Source: an uncultured Propionibacteriaceae bacterium (GTDB lineage Bacteria; Actinomycetota; Actinomycetes; Propionibacteriales; Propionibacteriaceae). From it: DNA of 64,000 bases. The stretch covers positions 186,001-250,000 of the forward strand of contig CALIWR010000005.1 in NCBI GenBank assembly GCA_938046585.1, written 5' to 3'. This document shows, piece after piece, positions 44,101 through 52,328 of the stretch. The notes beneath the pieces were generated by a model. That model saw only the letters and a program-made list of their open reading frames with translations, made no database searches and was not told the DNA's origin. Position numbers and translations under genes: made by a program. The stretch's first letter is position 1; each line of letters opens with the position of its first letter.

Positions 44101-45981
44101 GGGATCGGCGACATGTCCGGTGATGTCTTCGGTAATGGGATGCTGCGCTCGCGGCATACCCGGCTGGTGGCGGCCTTCGACCACCGGCATATCTTTATCG
44201 ACCCCGATCCTGACCCCGAGGTTAGTTTCGGCGAGCGGGAACGGCTGTCGCGGCTGCCGCGGTCCTCATGGGCCGACTATGACCCGGCCCTGATCTCGAC
44301 CGGCGGAGGGGTGTATCCGCGGTCGGCGAAGACGATTCCAGTCACCGAACCGGCCCGGCAAGTGTTGGGGTTGGATCCGGGGGTGACGACGATGACGCCC
44401 AACGAGTACATCCACGCGATCCTGCAGGCCCCGGTAGACCTACTCTGGAATGGGGGCATCGGGACGTACGTGAAAGGCAGTGCCGAGAGCCACGCTGACG
44501 CCGGCGACCGGGCCAACGACGCGATCCGGGTGGACGGCAATCAGGTCCGGGCCCGCTGCGCTGGGGAGGGCGGCAACCTGGGCTGGACCCAGGCCGGCCG
44601 GATCGATTACGCCCGCGGTGGGGGGCGGATCAACACCGACTTCATTGACAACTCAGCCGGCGTCGACACCTCCGATCATGAGGTGAACATCAAGATCCTG
44701 CTGGCCTCGCTTGTGGCCAAAGGACAGATCACCGACGAGCAGCGCGACCAGCTGTTGCCTCAGATGACCGACGAGGTAGCCGCGTTGGTGCTGGCACACA
44801 ACATCGACCAGAACCGGGCCCTAGCGATGGCCGGGCATGGAGCCAGCCGTTTCGCCGCTATCCACGAGGACTGGATGCGGGTGCTCGAAGCCGATGGCTA
44901 CCTGGATCGCGGCATCGAACAGATGCCATCCAGCGCCGAGATGCGACGCCGGATCGCAACCGGTGAGAGCCTGGTCGGTCCGGAATTGGCGACCCTGATG
45001 TCGTGGACCAAGATCCGGCTCGCCGATATCGTGCTGGACAGTGACCTGCCCGACGACCCGTATCTGGCCGACCGGCTGATCCAGTACTTCCCGGCGCAGC
45101 TGCGTGAGCGTTTCCGGGAGGCGATGCCCGGGCATCGGCTGAGTCGCGAAATTATTACCACGGTGGCCGTGAATCGGTTCGTCAACAGCCAGGGGATCAC
45201 CGCCTTCCATCGGCTCGCCTCCGACACCGGGGCGGCAGCCGCAGATGTGATCCGGGCCCAGTTGGCGGCCCGGGCGATGTTCCGAGTCGGGCCGCTGGAG
45301 GTCCAGCTCGGTCGGCTGCCGTTGCCGGCGGCTCGGCTGACTGATCTGCGGATCGAATTGCGGCACATGGTGGACCGTGGCACCCGCTGGGCGCTGCAGA
45401 CCCAGCCTCGTCCACTCAACGTCCAGGCCATCGTGGACCAGTACGCCCAGCCGACCCAGCAGGTGGTCGCCAGCCTGGCTGATGTGCTGACCCCTGAAGG
45501 CATGCAGGTGTACGAGCGGATCAAGACCGGACTGGAAGCGCAGGCCGTGCCGCAGGAGATCGCCCGGACTGTGGCCGGGGCCCCCTTCACCCCCTTGATC
45601 CCCACTATCGTCACCATCGCCGAGACCCGCGGACGGGACCTGCTGGAAGTCGCGGCCGACTTCTTTGCCGTCCGCGAGCGGCTGGGCCTGTACCGGTTCT
45701 TCGACTTGGCTGAGGCCCTGAGCCGGGTTGACCGGTGGTCGCTGATGGCCCAGGCAGCGGTCCTGGACGAGTTGCTGGATGTCCAGGCGCGGTTGGCTGA
45801 CCAGGTGGTAGCTGGGGCTGAACCGGGCGCCGCAGCGCAACAGGCCGTCGACCGCTTCGTCGCAGCTCATGTCGAGACGAGCCGGGTGGCGGGACTGCTC
45901 GACCAACTGGCGACCGGGAGCCCCGACCTTGGGCGATTGTCGGTCACGGTCAGGATGCTGCGTTCGTTGCTGGCGGGCTGA
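41200..45981 (+). CDS. gdh: NAD-specific glutamate dehydrogenase, giant (L-GDH2) type
   Basis: The 1593-residue enzyme oxidatively deaminates glutamate to 2-oxoglutarate. It has a long N-terminal regulatory region with ACT-like parts (about 1-700). The catalytic domain (about 780-1250) shows GGLRWSDRSEDFRTEVLGL, VGAKGGFVPRQL, an NAD-binding stretch near GIGDMSGDVFGNG and NAEINTDF-like NTDFIDNSAGVD. Length matches the 180-kDa class. GTG start with AAGGAG 6 nt upstream. Confidence 0.95.
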   Translation: MSVPRDRGIVKSRMIEAVSQAGTDRDRGPIEVSAERVRDFVAHYLDHVPVTDLEQMDPDSLVQILESHFRLASRREPGTDLVQVTTPAGDDQWHLGESTLLQVVTDDRAFLVDSTAMEISRQGWSLQQVLHPQYLAVRSRDGQLTDLVHRRAEAPEAIRESWMTFVVYPPLGASAAELAGALESGVSEVLAEVRVANEDWKPMRAQMTSCIEQVEACAAPEQDRYAASDLLSWLLNDNFTLLGYRGYDLVDGRYQPQPGTGLGILRCDDEPAGAFQAVPRAGEPTRLVAFTKDNRRSRVHRGSRLDYVGIRVLDDSGQIIAERRFLGVLAAQAYDEVVTRIPALAAKTHSIIEQSGYAPGSHGAKVLLATVNKYPRDELFQASADELYPVIEGIAGMGERRQVRLFVHEDPWGRFASCLVYLPHDRFTTTVQLRLQEVLVRAFGGTGVDFQAQIGESALARLYFVIQLPTGTRAEIDLPALEQQLAEACQSWDDRFIHQVQGWPSEDRGVTFSEAYMEEFSPEQAVADLTVLNALAPDSIAVRLTQTDESDAADLRLRLYSWSRTALPQILPHLERLGVEVIDEWPYELRLRDQPAWLYEFGLRADRPLSQWPPQDRERFVAAFEASQAGWIEVDPLNALVTRAGLDWREVTWLRAMLRYLKQAGLPYSVDFMGAALVAQAGLAAQLVAAFRAAHQPGAGDPASQRAAANEQLTHIEQALDQVASLDHDRIIRALVALQRAVVRTNAFAEAEGAALAFKLLPRQLDLLPQPRPEFEIWVCSPRVEGVHLRFGQVARGGLRWSDRSEDFRTEVLGLAKAQMVKNTVIVPVGAKGGFVPRQLPDPTQDRAAWLEEGKAAYRIFITSLLSLTDSIGADGQVIPPAGVVRHDPDDPYLVVAADKGTATFSDLANDIALRRGFWLGDAFASGGSKGYDHKAMGITARGAWESVKRHFFEMGIDCQNQDFTCVGIGDMSGDVFGNGMLRSRHTRLVAAFDHRHIFIDPDPDPEVSFGERERLSRLPRSSWADYDPALISTGGGVYPRSAKTIPVTEPARQVLGLDPGVTTMTPNEYIHAILQAPVDLLWNGGIGTYVKGSAESHADAGDRANDAIRVDGNQVRARCAGEGGNLGWTQAGRIDYARGGGRINTDFIDNSAGVDTSDHEVNIKILLASLVAKGQITDEQRDQLLPQMTDEVAALVLAHNIDQNRALAMAGHGASRFAAIHEDWMRVLEADGYLDRGIEQMPSSAEMRRRIATGESLVGPELATLMSWTKIRLADIVLDSDLPDDPYLADRLIQYFPAQLRERFREAMPGHRLSREIITTVAVNRFVNSQGITAFHRLASDTGAAAADVIRAQLAARAMFRVGPLEVQLGRLPLPAARLTDLRIELRHMVDRGTRWALQTQPRPLNVQAIVDQYAQPTQQVVASLADVLTPEGMQVYERIKTGLEAQAVPQEIARTVAGAPFTPLIPTIVTIAETRGRDLLEVAADFFAVRERLGLYRFFDLAEALSRVDRWSLMAQAAVLDELLDVQARLADQVVAGAEPGAAAQQAVDRFVAAHVETSRVAGLLDQLATGSPDLGRLSVTVRMLRSLLAG

Positions 45982-46025
45982 GGACCCACGCCGCCACTAC
46001 CAGCCTGGCCTGACATGATGTGGCC

Positions 46026-46880
46026 ATGCGGATCGACTTGCATGTGCACTCGTCGGTGTCGGACGGTACCGATTCGCCGACCCGGCTGGTGGTGGCGGCC
46101 CGCGAAGCCGGGCTCGATGTGATCGCCCTATGCGACCACGACACCTTCGATGGTCTGGTCGAAGCCACCACGGCCGGACAACAGATCGGTGTCGAGGTGC
46201 TAGCCGGGGTCGAGCTGTCGACGAGGTACCAGGGAAAATCGGTCCACCTACTGGGGTACGGATGCGACCCGCGGCATCCCGAGCTGTCGACCGAGATGAA
46301 ACGTTTGCGGGCCAGCCGAGCGGGCCGGCTGGAGAAGTACCTGCAGAGACTGGCAGAGCTTGGGATGCCATTGACTGCGGACGAGGTGATGACGCAGGTC
46401 GGGCTGTCACCCTCGCTGGGGCGCCCCCACATCGCCGACGCCATGGTCGCCAAGGGGTACGTGAAAGACCGCGACGAAGCTTTCGGCTTGTACTTGTCCG
46501 AAGGTGGCCCGGCGTACGTGAGACGCTACGCCACCGACCTGCGCGAGGCGATCGCGATGGTACGGCGCGCCAAAGGCGTACCGGTGGTGGCTCACCCGTG
46601 GGGCCGGGGCAACCGGGACCGGCTGAGCGAGGACGTGATCGAATCGTTGGCGGCGGACGGATTGGATGGGATCGAGGTGGACCACACCGATCACGATGCT
46701 CGCGACCGGGAGCGGCTGGCCAGGCTCAGCGAGCGTACCGGTCTGATTCATACCGGGGGCAGTGACTATCACGGCACCGGGAAGCCCAACAACCCCCTAG
46801 GGATCAACACCACCAGTCTCAGCGCGTACCGCGAGATCCTGCGTCGCATCGCAGAACGGGGAGGGGTGCTGCCCAGCTGA
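46026..46880 (+). CDS. PHP domain phosphoesterase
   Basis: The 284-residue protein has PHP metal-binding motifs: DLHVHSSVSDG, CDHDTFDG, VELST and VAHPWG, with a late HTGGSDYHG. Such proteins (for example 3',5'-nucleotide bisphosphatase-like enzymes) hydrolyse small phosphoesters; the substrate is undefined. ATG at 46026 is preferred over GTG at 46020 because MRIDLHVHS is the family start. Confidence 0.9.
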   Translation: MRIDLHVHSSVSDGTDSPTRLVVAAREAGLDVIALCDHDTFDGLVEATTAGQQIGVEVLAGVELSTRYQGKSVHLLGYGCDPRHPELSTEMKRLRASRAGRLEKYLQRLAELGMPLTADEVMTQVGLSPSLGRPHIADAMVAKGYVKDRDEAFGLYLSEGGPAYVRRYATDLREAIAMVRRAKGVPVVAHPWGRGNRDRLSEDVIESLAADGLDGIEVDHTDHDARDRERLARLSERTGLIHTGGSDYHGTGKPNNPLGINTTSLSAYREILRRIAERGGVLPS

Positions 46881-46885
46881 TCTGA

Positions 46886-46891
46886 TAGCGT
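46886..46891 (+). promoter_or_regulatory. Candidate -10 element of the trpS leader transcript
   Basis: TAGCGT is followed by 6 nt and then the GTG of the Trp leader peptide, so the leader peptide itself would be translated from a leaderless 5' end. Confidence 0.5.
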
Positions 46892-46897
46892 GCAGCC

Positions 46898-46933
46898 GTG
46901 CAGCGACCAGGAGCGTGGTGGCTGTCATCCTGA
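46898..46933 (+). CDS. Leader peptide with adjacent Trp codons upstream of trpS
   Basis: A GTG-initiated 11-codon frame reads MQRPGAWWLSS and stops at TGA. Two adjacent TGG codons (46916-46921) are the hallmark of ribosome-mediated Trp attenuation. It lies 91 nt before trpS. Its first bases (46898-46907) can pair with 46942-46952 (GTCGACTGCAC, one bulge), a classic segment 1:2 pairing that a translating ribosome would block. Attenuation of a trpS-type gene by this mechanism is known in Streptomyces. Confidence 0.75.
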   Translation: MQRPGAWWLSS

Positions 46934-46968
46934 CGGCGCTCGTCGACTGCACCCAACAACGTCTCCAG

Positions 46969-46999
46969 CGACCGTCCCACGGGTCGGTCGTTGTTGTTT
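46969..46999 (+). terminator. Attenuator hairpin in the trpS leader
   Basis: CGACCG (46969-46974) pairs with CGGTCG (46985-46990), followed by TTGTTGTTT. CAACAA at 46954-46959 can also pair with TTGTTG (46991-46996). It stands between the leader peptide and trpS, where premature termination would control read-through. Confidence 0.7.
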
Positions 47000-47024
47000 G
47001 CCGACCTGCGGGGGAGAGGACACG

Positions 47025-48128
47025 ATGACCGCGAACGACGTCGGCGAGGAGCTAGCCCAGAGCACCTCGCAGGCATCCCTGGCTCGCTCGATCCAGCGCA
47101 GCGAGCAGATCAAGCAGGAGATCGCCCAAGACTCGTCCCGGTTCCGGGTGCTCACCGGTGACCGTCCGACGGGGAACCTTCACATCGGGCATTACCTGGG
47201 TTCGCTGGCGAACCGGGTTCAGATCCAGAACCAGGGCGTCGAGACCTTCGTCGTGATCGCCGACTACCAGGTGATCACCGACCGGGACGGGGTGGGCGCG
47301 ATCCGGGAGCGGGTCTACTCATTGTTGGCTGACTATCTGGCGGTTGGCCTGGACCAGAGCATCATCTTCACCCACTCGGCGGTTCCTGCCCTGAACCAGC
47401 TGATGTTGCCCTTCCTGTCGTTGGTGACCGATGCCGAGCTGCGACGCAACCCGACCGTGAAGGCTGAACTGGAGCAGACCGGTGATCGACCGATGTCGGG
47501 GCTGCTGCTGACCTACCCGGTCCATCAGGCGGCTGACATTTTGTTCTGCAAGGCGAACCTGGTCCCGGTCGGCAAAGACCAGCTGCCGCACCTGGAGCAG
47601 ACCCGGGTGATCGCACGACGCTTTGACGAGCGGTACGGACGGGCCGACCCGGATCGGCCGGTATTCCCCGCCGCTGAAGCCTTGCTGGCGAATCGGGCGG
47701 TGAGCATCCTGGGGATGGACGGCACCAAGATGAGCAAATCCCGCGGGAACGTGATCGAACTTGGGATGAGCGCTGACCAGACCGCGCGGCTGATCAGGAA
47801 AGCTGTCACCGATTCAGATCGCCACATTAGCTATGACCCGGTCAACCGGCCCGAAGTGTCGAACCTGGTGACGATCGCGGCGTTGTTGCTGGGCCAGGAC
47901 CCGGTCCAGGTGGCTGACGAGCTTGGGGATGCCGGCGGTGGCGGGCTGAAGAGGCTGGTCACCGAGGTGGTCAACGAGCACCTGGCCCCGATTCGGGCCC
48001 GGCGTGCTGAACTGGTCGCCGATCCCGGTCATCTGCAGCGGGTGTTGGCGGCGGGTAACCAGCAGGCCAATGAGATCGCCGACGCGACCCTGGCTGAGGT
48101 CCGCCAGGCGATGCAGATGACGTACTGA
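47025..48128 (+). CDS. trpS: Tryptophan--tRNA ligase
   Basis: The 367-residue class I synthetase has HIGH at 53-56 (HIGHYLG) and KMSKS at 235-239. An N-terminal extension of about 40 residues precedes the catalytic domain. GAGAGGA lies 5 nt before the ATG. Expression is probably controlled by the leader peptide and hairpin upstream. Whether this is the only trpS of the genome or an auxiliary copy cannot be told. Confidence 0.95.
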   Translation: MTANDVGEELAQSTSQASLARSIQRSEQIKQEIAQDSSRFRVLTGDRPTGNLHIGHYLGSLANRVQIQNQGVETFVVIADYQVITDRDGVGAIRERVYSLLADYLAVGLDQSIIFTHSAVPALNQLMLPFLSLVTDAELRRNPTVKAELEQTGDRPMSGLLLTYPVHQAADILFCKANLVPVGKDQLPHLEQTRVIARRFDERYGRADPDRPVFPAAEALLANRAVSILGMDGTKMSKSRGNVIELGMSADQTARLIRKAVTDSDRHISYDPVNRPEVSNLVTIAALLLGQDPVQVADELGDAGGGGLKRLVTEVVNEHLAPIRARRAELVADPGHLQRVLAAGNQQANEIADATLAEVRQAMQMTY

Positions 48129-48192
48129 GGCCTCTTCGTAAGCTGATTGGGTAACTGCGAGCGAGAGGACCTCGCCCGCTGCTTCGTCCGGG

Positions 48193-49029
48193 CTACTGCT
48201 GAGCCGCGGCGATGTTGGCCAGCAGGACGGCCACGGTAGCGTCCACATTCTCCAGCATCGGCAGGTGAGTGGCCTCGGGGATCGAGACGGGCTCAGTGCC
48301 CAGCCGGCGGGCCATCTCGTTTTGGGTTCGCTGGTTCCAGGTCCCGTCGTTCGCCCCGTACATTACGAAGCAGGGCACCCCGGTCGCGGCGACCTCGTCG
48401 ATCCGGTCTGCTGCCCCCAGCAGGTCGTCGATGTTGCGTAGCGCGGCCGCGTGATCGCCGGCAACGAACCGGTCACGGAGGAAGGCCGCCATCGCCGGGT
48501 GCATCTCGACGTTCTCGTACGCGGTTTTGGCATCCCAGGCCTCGGCCAGCGACTTGCCCTCCAGCTCAGCACGGAACCGGCTAACCCGGTCGATCGTGAC
48601 CGGGACCAGGTCCGGCTCGGCGGTCAGCCCGGCCGGACCAGAGCAGATCAGGGTCAGCGAGGCGAATCTTTGCGGGTCGCCGATCACGGCTCGCTGGGCT
48701 GCGAGCCCCCCGAACGAATGAGCCACCAGGTGCACTCGGTCGCCGAGGCTGTGGGCAACGTCGACCACATCGGCTGCCAGCGCATCAAGGTCGAACGGTC
48801 CCGGTGAGGTGGACTGATGGTTGCCGCGCAGATCCATCGCGTACGCCGCCAGATCTTGCTGGCGCATCTCGGGCAGCACAAACAGGTAATCTTCTTTGGC
48901 GCCGGTGAAGCCGTGCACGAACAGGACCACCCCGCGTGGATTCTCAGGGACGGCCCCGAGCAGGGCCAATCTTGTGCCGTCGGATCGGTTCACGTGGCTG
49001 GGGGTGAGCCCGTCGAAGAGGTCGAACAC
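48193..49029 (-). CDS. Alpha/beta hydrolase
   Basis: The 278-residue protein has the serine hydrolase triad: Ser105 in VAHSFGG, Asp228 in GANDGT and His255 in EATHLP, with the oxyanion stretch VHGFTG. The AHSFGG nucleophile elbow replaces the common GHSxG. Substrate unknown. GTG at 49029 lies 6 nt after a minus-strand TAGCCT (49036-49041), a leaderless arrangement. Confidence 0.88.
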   Translation of the reverse strand: MFDLFDGLTPSHVNRSDGTRLALLGAVPENPRGVVLFVHGFTGAKEDYLFVLPEMRQQDLAAYAMDLRGNHQSTSPGPFDLDALAADVVDVAHSLGDRVHLVAHSFGGLAAQRAVIGDPQRFASLTLICSGPAGLTAEPDLVPVTIDRVSRFRAELEGKSLAEAWDAKTAYENVEMHPAMAAFLRDRFVAGDHAAALRNIDDLLGAADRIDEVAATGVPCFVMYGANDGTWNQRTQNEMARRLGTEPVSIPEATHLPMLENVDATVAVLLANIAAAQQ

Positions 49030-49035
49030 GCCCCC

Positions 49036-49041
49036 AGGCTA
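49036..49041 (-). promoter_or_regulatory. Candidate -10 element of the alpha/beta hydrolase gene
   Basis: Minus-strand TAGCCT followed by 6 nt and GTG, with no ribosome site. Confidence 0.4.
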
Positions 49042-49149
49042 TCGCTGCCGGTGTGTCCGCGGGCCGCCGAGCACCGCCCGGATCCGACGATGGCTGAGGA
49101 TCGACCAGGCGCTGCACGAGGACAGCAGCGAAGCCAGTGAGGCGAACGA

Positions 49150-49252
49150 GCCGACTGACACGATCGAACAACAGGATCCGACGGATCCGATGGACAGTAC
49201 CGACCCGATCGACCCGATAGACAGCACCGACCCGTTGGACAACACTGATAGG
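49150..49252 (+). repeat. Degenerate short repeat in a 343-nt gene-free gap
   Basis: The gap 49030-49372 holds no convincing gene. Within it, short units built on GACCCGAT/GATCCGA recur with variation; one frame reads repeated (S/T)DP(I/M/L)D and ends TGA at 49255. No in-frame ATG or GTG was found for that frame. Opposite-strand codons read a Ser/Val/Gly run. Confidence 0.5.
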
Positions 49253-49372
49253 TGAGATTTTGTGGAGCGGACGTTCCAACGCGACGAGACCATGCGTCGA
49301 TCATGCCACCCTGCTGCGGAGGCAAGGGCAGATGGTCGTGGGTAGTGATGTTCTCGGCGTAAGGTGCCCTGC

Positions 49373-49753
49373 ATGAATTTCGAGAAGGTGGTCTTCGGAT
49401 TCTTCGTGGTTCTGGCCGCCACTTTGAACTTCGGGTTCTGGACCGGGGACATCGACATCGTCCACCACCACAACGTGCTGGAGCTGTACGTCGCGGTGGT
49501 GGTGAACCTGGTTGCCACCGTGCTGAAGTTCGGCGACCGGACCCAGATCGGAGCGATTCACCTGGCCACTAGCCTCTGCGCCGACATCCAGCTGATCACC
49601 GCGGCTGCGGTGTACGTCTGGGCTTCCCAGCATGGTGCGATCTCGCCTACCCACATGACTAATGTGGTGTCGCTGTCGGGTGGTGCGCTCTTCGCCAATG
49701 TGGTCTCGGTGGTCCTGCTGATCATCGAGACCAGTTCCTTCCGGCGGCGCTGA
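49373..49753 (+). CDS. DUF6394 family membrane protein
   Basis: The 126-residue protein has about four hydrophobic segments, including VVFGFFVVLAATLNFGFW, LYVAVVVNLVATVLKF and NVVSVVLLIIETSSF. The ATG has AAGGTG 7 nt upstream. Its stop overlaps the start of the K+ channel gene (TGATG), implying coupled translation and perhaps joint function as a channel partner. Confidence 0.78.
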   Translation: MNFEKVVFGFFVVLAATLNFGFWTGDIDIVHHHNVLELYVAVVVNLVATVLKFGDRTQIGAIHLATSLCADIQLITAAAVYVWASQHGAISPTHMTNVVSLSGGALFANVVSVVLLIIETSSFRRR

Positions 49754-51510
49754 TGCGTAACCCGCTCCTTCGCCCGCAGGAGCGTCGTCCCAGGCATCAC
49801 GGCGACCTGCGGCGGCGGCGAGTGGCGGTCCCCGTGGTGCCCAGGATCGATGCCCTCTTCCTGATCCTGCGCCGGATGCGGATGCCGCTGCTGATCCTGG
49901 CAGGGGTGTACGTGGTTGCTATGGGCGGCTTCACCCTGGTACCGGGGCAGGACGCCCAGGGCAATCGGCACTACATGTCGCTGTTTGAGGCGTTCTATTT
50001 CCTCTCGTACACGGCCACCACGATCGGCTTCGGTGAGCTTCCCTACCCGTTTACCCCGGCGCAACGGCTGTGGACGATCGTCTGCATCTACCTGTCGGTG
50101 CTGGCTTGGGCGTACACCTTCGGCCAACTTTTCCAGCTGATGCGCGACAGCGCCTTCCAGACCGCGATCGCCCGGCAACGGTTCGCGGGCCGGATCCGGG
50201 CTTTCCGGGAGGACTTCGTGATCATCGCTGGCTATGGCCACACCGGCCGGATGATCGCTCACGCCCTTGATGCCCGTGGGGAACGACTGGTGGTGCTGGA
50301 CCGACGCCAAGAACGAATCGACGCCCTGGAGAGTGACCAACTGGTGGGTGATGTGCCGGGGCTGGTCGCCGATGCCAGCAACGTCTCGTTACTCGGACTG
50401 GCTGGGCTTGGACATCCGCGCTGCAAGGCGGTGCTGGCGATGACCGAGGATGACGATCAGAACCTGGGCCTGGTGATGGCGGCCCGGCTGCTACGGCCCC
50501 AGATCCGGGTGATCGCCCGCTGCGAGACCCGCAACGCTGCATTGCAGATGAGTCTTTTCGAGCCGGAGGCGGTGCTCAACCCGTTCGACCGCTACGGCGC
50601 CTACCTGGTCATGATGATCCACCGTCCGATCGCCTATCAGTTGGTGAGGTGGCTGCTGGCTGAGCCTGGGACCTCGCTGCCAGCTCGCCCGGAAGGTCTC
50701 GCCGACGGCACCTGGGTGGTGCTTTCCGATGGGGAGTTCGGCCATGAGGTGGCCAACGATCTGCGCCGCGACGGGCTCGAGGTCCGGGTGATGCATCCCG
50801 ATGACGGGCCGATCGACGCCACCGGGATTGTCGGCTTCGTCGCTGGCACATCCTCGGACATGATTAATTTGGCGGCCGCGGCCCGGATCCGGCTGATCAA
50901 CCCGGAGATCTTCTTGTCGGTACGTCAGCAGGAGCACAACAACCGGACTCTGATCACCGCCTTCTCGCCCGATTCAGGCTTCTTCCCCGGCGAGATCGTG
51001 GTGTACGAATGCCTGGCCCGGATGGTCAGCCCCGGCTACTGGGGTTTCGTCGATCACGTGATGCGATCGGAGGATCCCCGGGCGCAGGAGATTCTGAGTG
51101 AACTGGTATCGCGGGTCGGCAAGGCGACCCCCCACCAGGGTCGGGTGACGGTCGGACGCCGCGACACTCCCGCCGTCCAGCGGTGGTTAGAGAGTCGCAC
51201 CTTAACCCTGGGTGACTTGCTGCGTAGTCCTAGCAACCGGCAGCGGATGTTGCAGGTGGTGGTGGTCGAGATGCTCCGAGACGGAGAGCGCACGATCCTG
51301 CCGCCAGCCGATCTTGAACTCAAAAGTGGCGACAAACTGGTGCTGGTGGGAACCCGGGATGCCCTGGACGATCTGGGGGAGGCGATGTACGACGACTCCA
51401 CGTTGCAGTACCTGGTCACCGGCCGGGATGTCCCCACCTCCCTGGTCTGGCGGCTGGTGACCGGGCGAGTCTTGATCGGTGACCGCCGCGATTCGGGTGG
51501 CGAGCTCTAA
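49753..51510 (+). CDS. Potassium channel with TrkA-N (RCK) domains
   Basis: The 585-residue protein has two membrane spans (about 40-58 and 116-135) flanking a pore loop with the selectivity filter TIGFGE. A TrkA-N domain follows (FVIIAGYGHTGRMIAHALDA, about 155-280), then a second, weaker Rossmann-like region (about 310-410) and a TrkA-C domain near 510-565 (LKSGDKLVLVGT). It probably conducts K+ under nucleotide or ligand control. TIGFGE instead of TVGYGD is a known variant. Confidence 0.88.
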   Translation: MRNPLLRPQERRPRHHGDLRRRRVAVPVVPRIDALFLILRRMRMPLLILAGVYVVAMGGFTLVPGQDAQGNRHYMSLFEAFYFLSYTATTIGFGELPYPFTPAQRLWTIVCIYLSVLAWAYTFGQLFQLMRDSAFQTAIARQRFAGRIRAFREDFVIIAGYGHTGRMIAHALDARGERLVVLDRRQERIDALESDQLVGDVPGLVADASNVSLLGLAGLGHPRCKAVLAMTEDDDQNLGLVMAARLLRPQIRVIARCETRNAALQMSLFEPEAVLNPFDRYGAYLVMMIHRPIAYQLVRWLLAEPGTSLPARPEGLADGTWVVLSDGEFGHEVANDLRRDGLEVRVMHPDDGPIDATGIVGFVAGTSSDMINLAAAARIRLINPEIFLSVRQQEHNNRTLITAFSPDSGFFPGEIVVYECLARMVSPGYWGFVDHVMRSEDPRAQEILSELVSRVGKATPHQGRVTVGRRDTPAVQRWLESRTLTLGDLLRSPSNRQRMLQVVVVEMLRDGERTILPPADLELKSGDKLVLVGTRDALDDLGEAMYDDSTLQYLVTGRDVPTSLVWRLVTGRVLIGDRRDSGGEL

Positions 51511-52232
51511 TCGGCGGCCCCGGTGCGCCGCAGTACTTCCGACAGCCGTTCGGCAGCGGCCATCACGGCGGCGGCATGGAGCCGGCCGGGCTGGCGGGTG
51601 AGCCGTTCGATCGGCCCCGAGACGGATACCGCGGCGATCACCCGGCCCGAGGGCGCCCGTACTGGGGCGGAGACGGATGCCACCCCCGGTTCTCGTTCTG
51701 CCACCGACTGGCACCAGCCGCGGCGCCGGACCGCAGCCAACGCGACCGCCGAGAAGGTGGCATCCTGCAGCCCGCGATGAACCCGGTCCGGGTCCTCCCA
51801 GGCCAGCAGCACTTGGGCGGCTGAACCGGCGCTCATCGTGAGGTGGGAGCCGACAGGCACTGTGTCGCGTAGGCCGGATGGCCGCTCGGCGGCGGCGGCG
51901 CAGACCCGGATATCACCTTGACGACGGAACAGCTGGGCCGATTCCCCGGTGATGTCCCGCAGCCGAGCCAAGATCGGGCCGGCTGTGGCGAGCAGCCGAT
52001 CCTCCCCAGCAGCCGAGGCGAGTTCGGTGAGTCGTGGGCCGAGCACGAACCGACCATGCAAGTCCCGGCTGACGAGTCGATGGTGTTCCAGGGCAACGGC
52101 GAGACGGTGGGCGGTCGGACGAGCCAGCCCGGTCGCCGTCACCAGCCCGGCCAGGGTGGTTGGTCCCGTCTCCAGAGCAGCTAGCACCAAGGCCGCCTTG
52201 TCGAGGACTCCGACGCCACTTCCACTGTCCAT
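51507..52232 (-). CDS. IclR family regulator (NdgR/LtbR-like)
   Basis: The 241-residue protein has an N-terminal winged helix (about 15-65, LAGLVTATGLARPTAHRLAVAL) and an effector domain. An IclR regulator divergent from leuCD is the NdgR/LtbR arrangement of actinobacteria, where it controls leucine genes. Its stop overlaps the end of the channel gene by four bases, tail to tail. The ATG at 52232 is 96 nt from leuC. Confidence 0.9.
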   Translation of the reverse strand: MDSGSGVGVLDKAALVLAALETGPTTLAGLVTATGLARPTAHRLAVALEHHRLVSRDLHGRFVLGPRLTELASAAGEDRLLATAGPILARLRDITGESAQLFRRQGDIRVCAAAAERPSGLRDTVPVGSHLTMSAGSAAQVLLAWEDPDRVHRGLQDATFSAVALAAVRRRGWCQSVAEREPGVASVSAPVRAPSGRVIAAVSVSGPIERLTRQPGRLHAAAVMAAAERLSEVLRRTGAAD

Positions 52233-52273
52233 AATCTGATATTAGCGTCCCACATCGTGACTGGTCTAGTTCT

Positions 52274-52279
52274 TATACT
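52274..52279 (+). promoter_or_regulatory. Candidate -10 element of leuC
   Basis: TATACT lies 49 nt before the leuC ATG in the divergent IclR-leuC gap. No clear -35 is visible 17 nt upstream. The gap is short enough that one IclR site could control both genes. Confidence 0.4.
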
Positions 52280-52328
52280 GTGGCCGGCCACGCCCGCCTC
52301 GGGCGGTGGCTCATGGGACGAGGGAGAG

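Noticed and set aside
46934..47020. T-box riboswitch upstream of trpS
   Set aside because: No AGGGTGGNACCGCG-type T-box sequence or specifier stem was seen; the WW leader peptide explains the region better.
49039..49518. 159-residue minus-strand Ser-rich gene
   Set aside because: It is antisense to the DUF6394 gene and the repeat gap, and has no ribosome site or homologous features.
52257..52328. Leucine-codon leader peptide or N-terminal extension of leuC
   Set aside because: GTG 52257 is in frame with leuC without a stop, and the TATACT -10 candidate lies inside it, so it would not be transcribed. The Leu codons are not adjacent.
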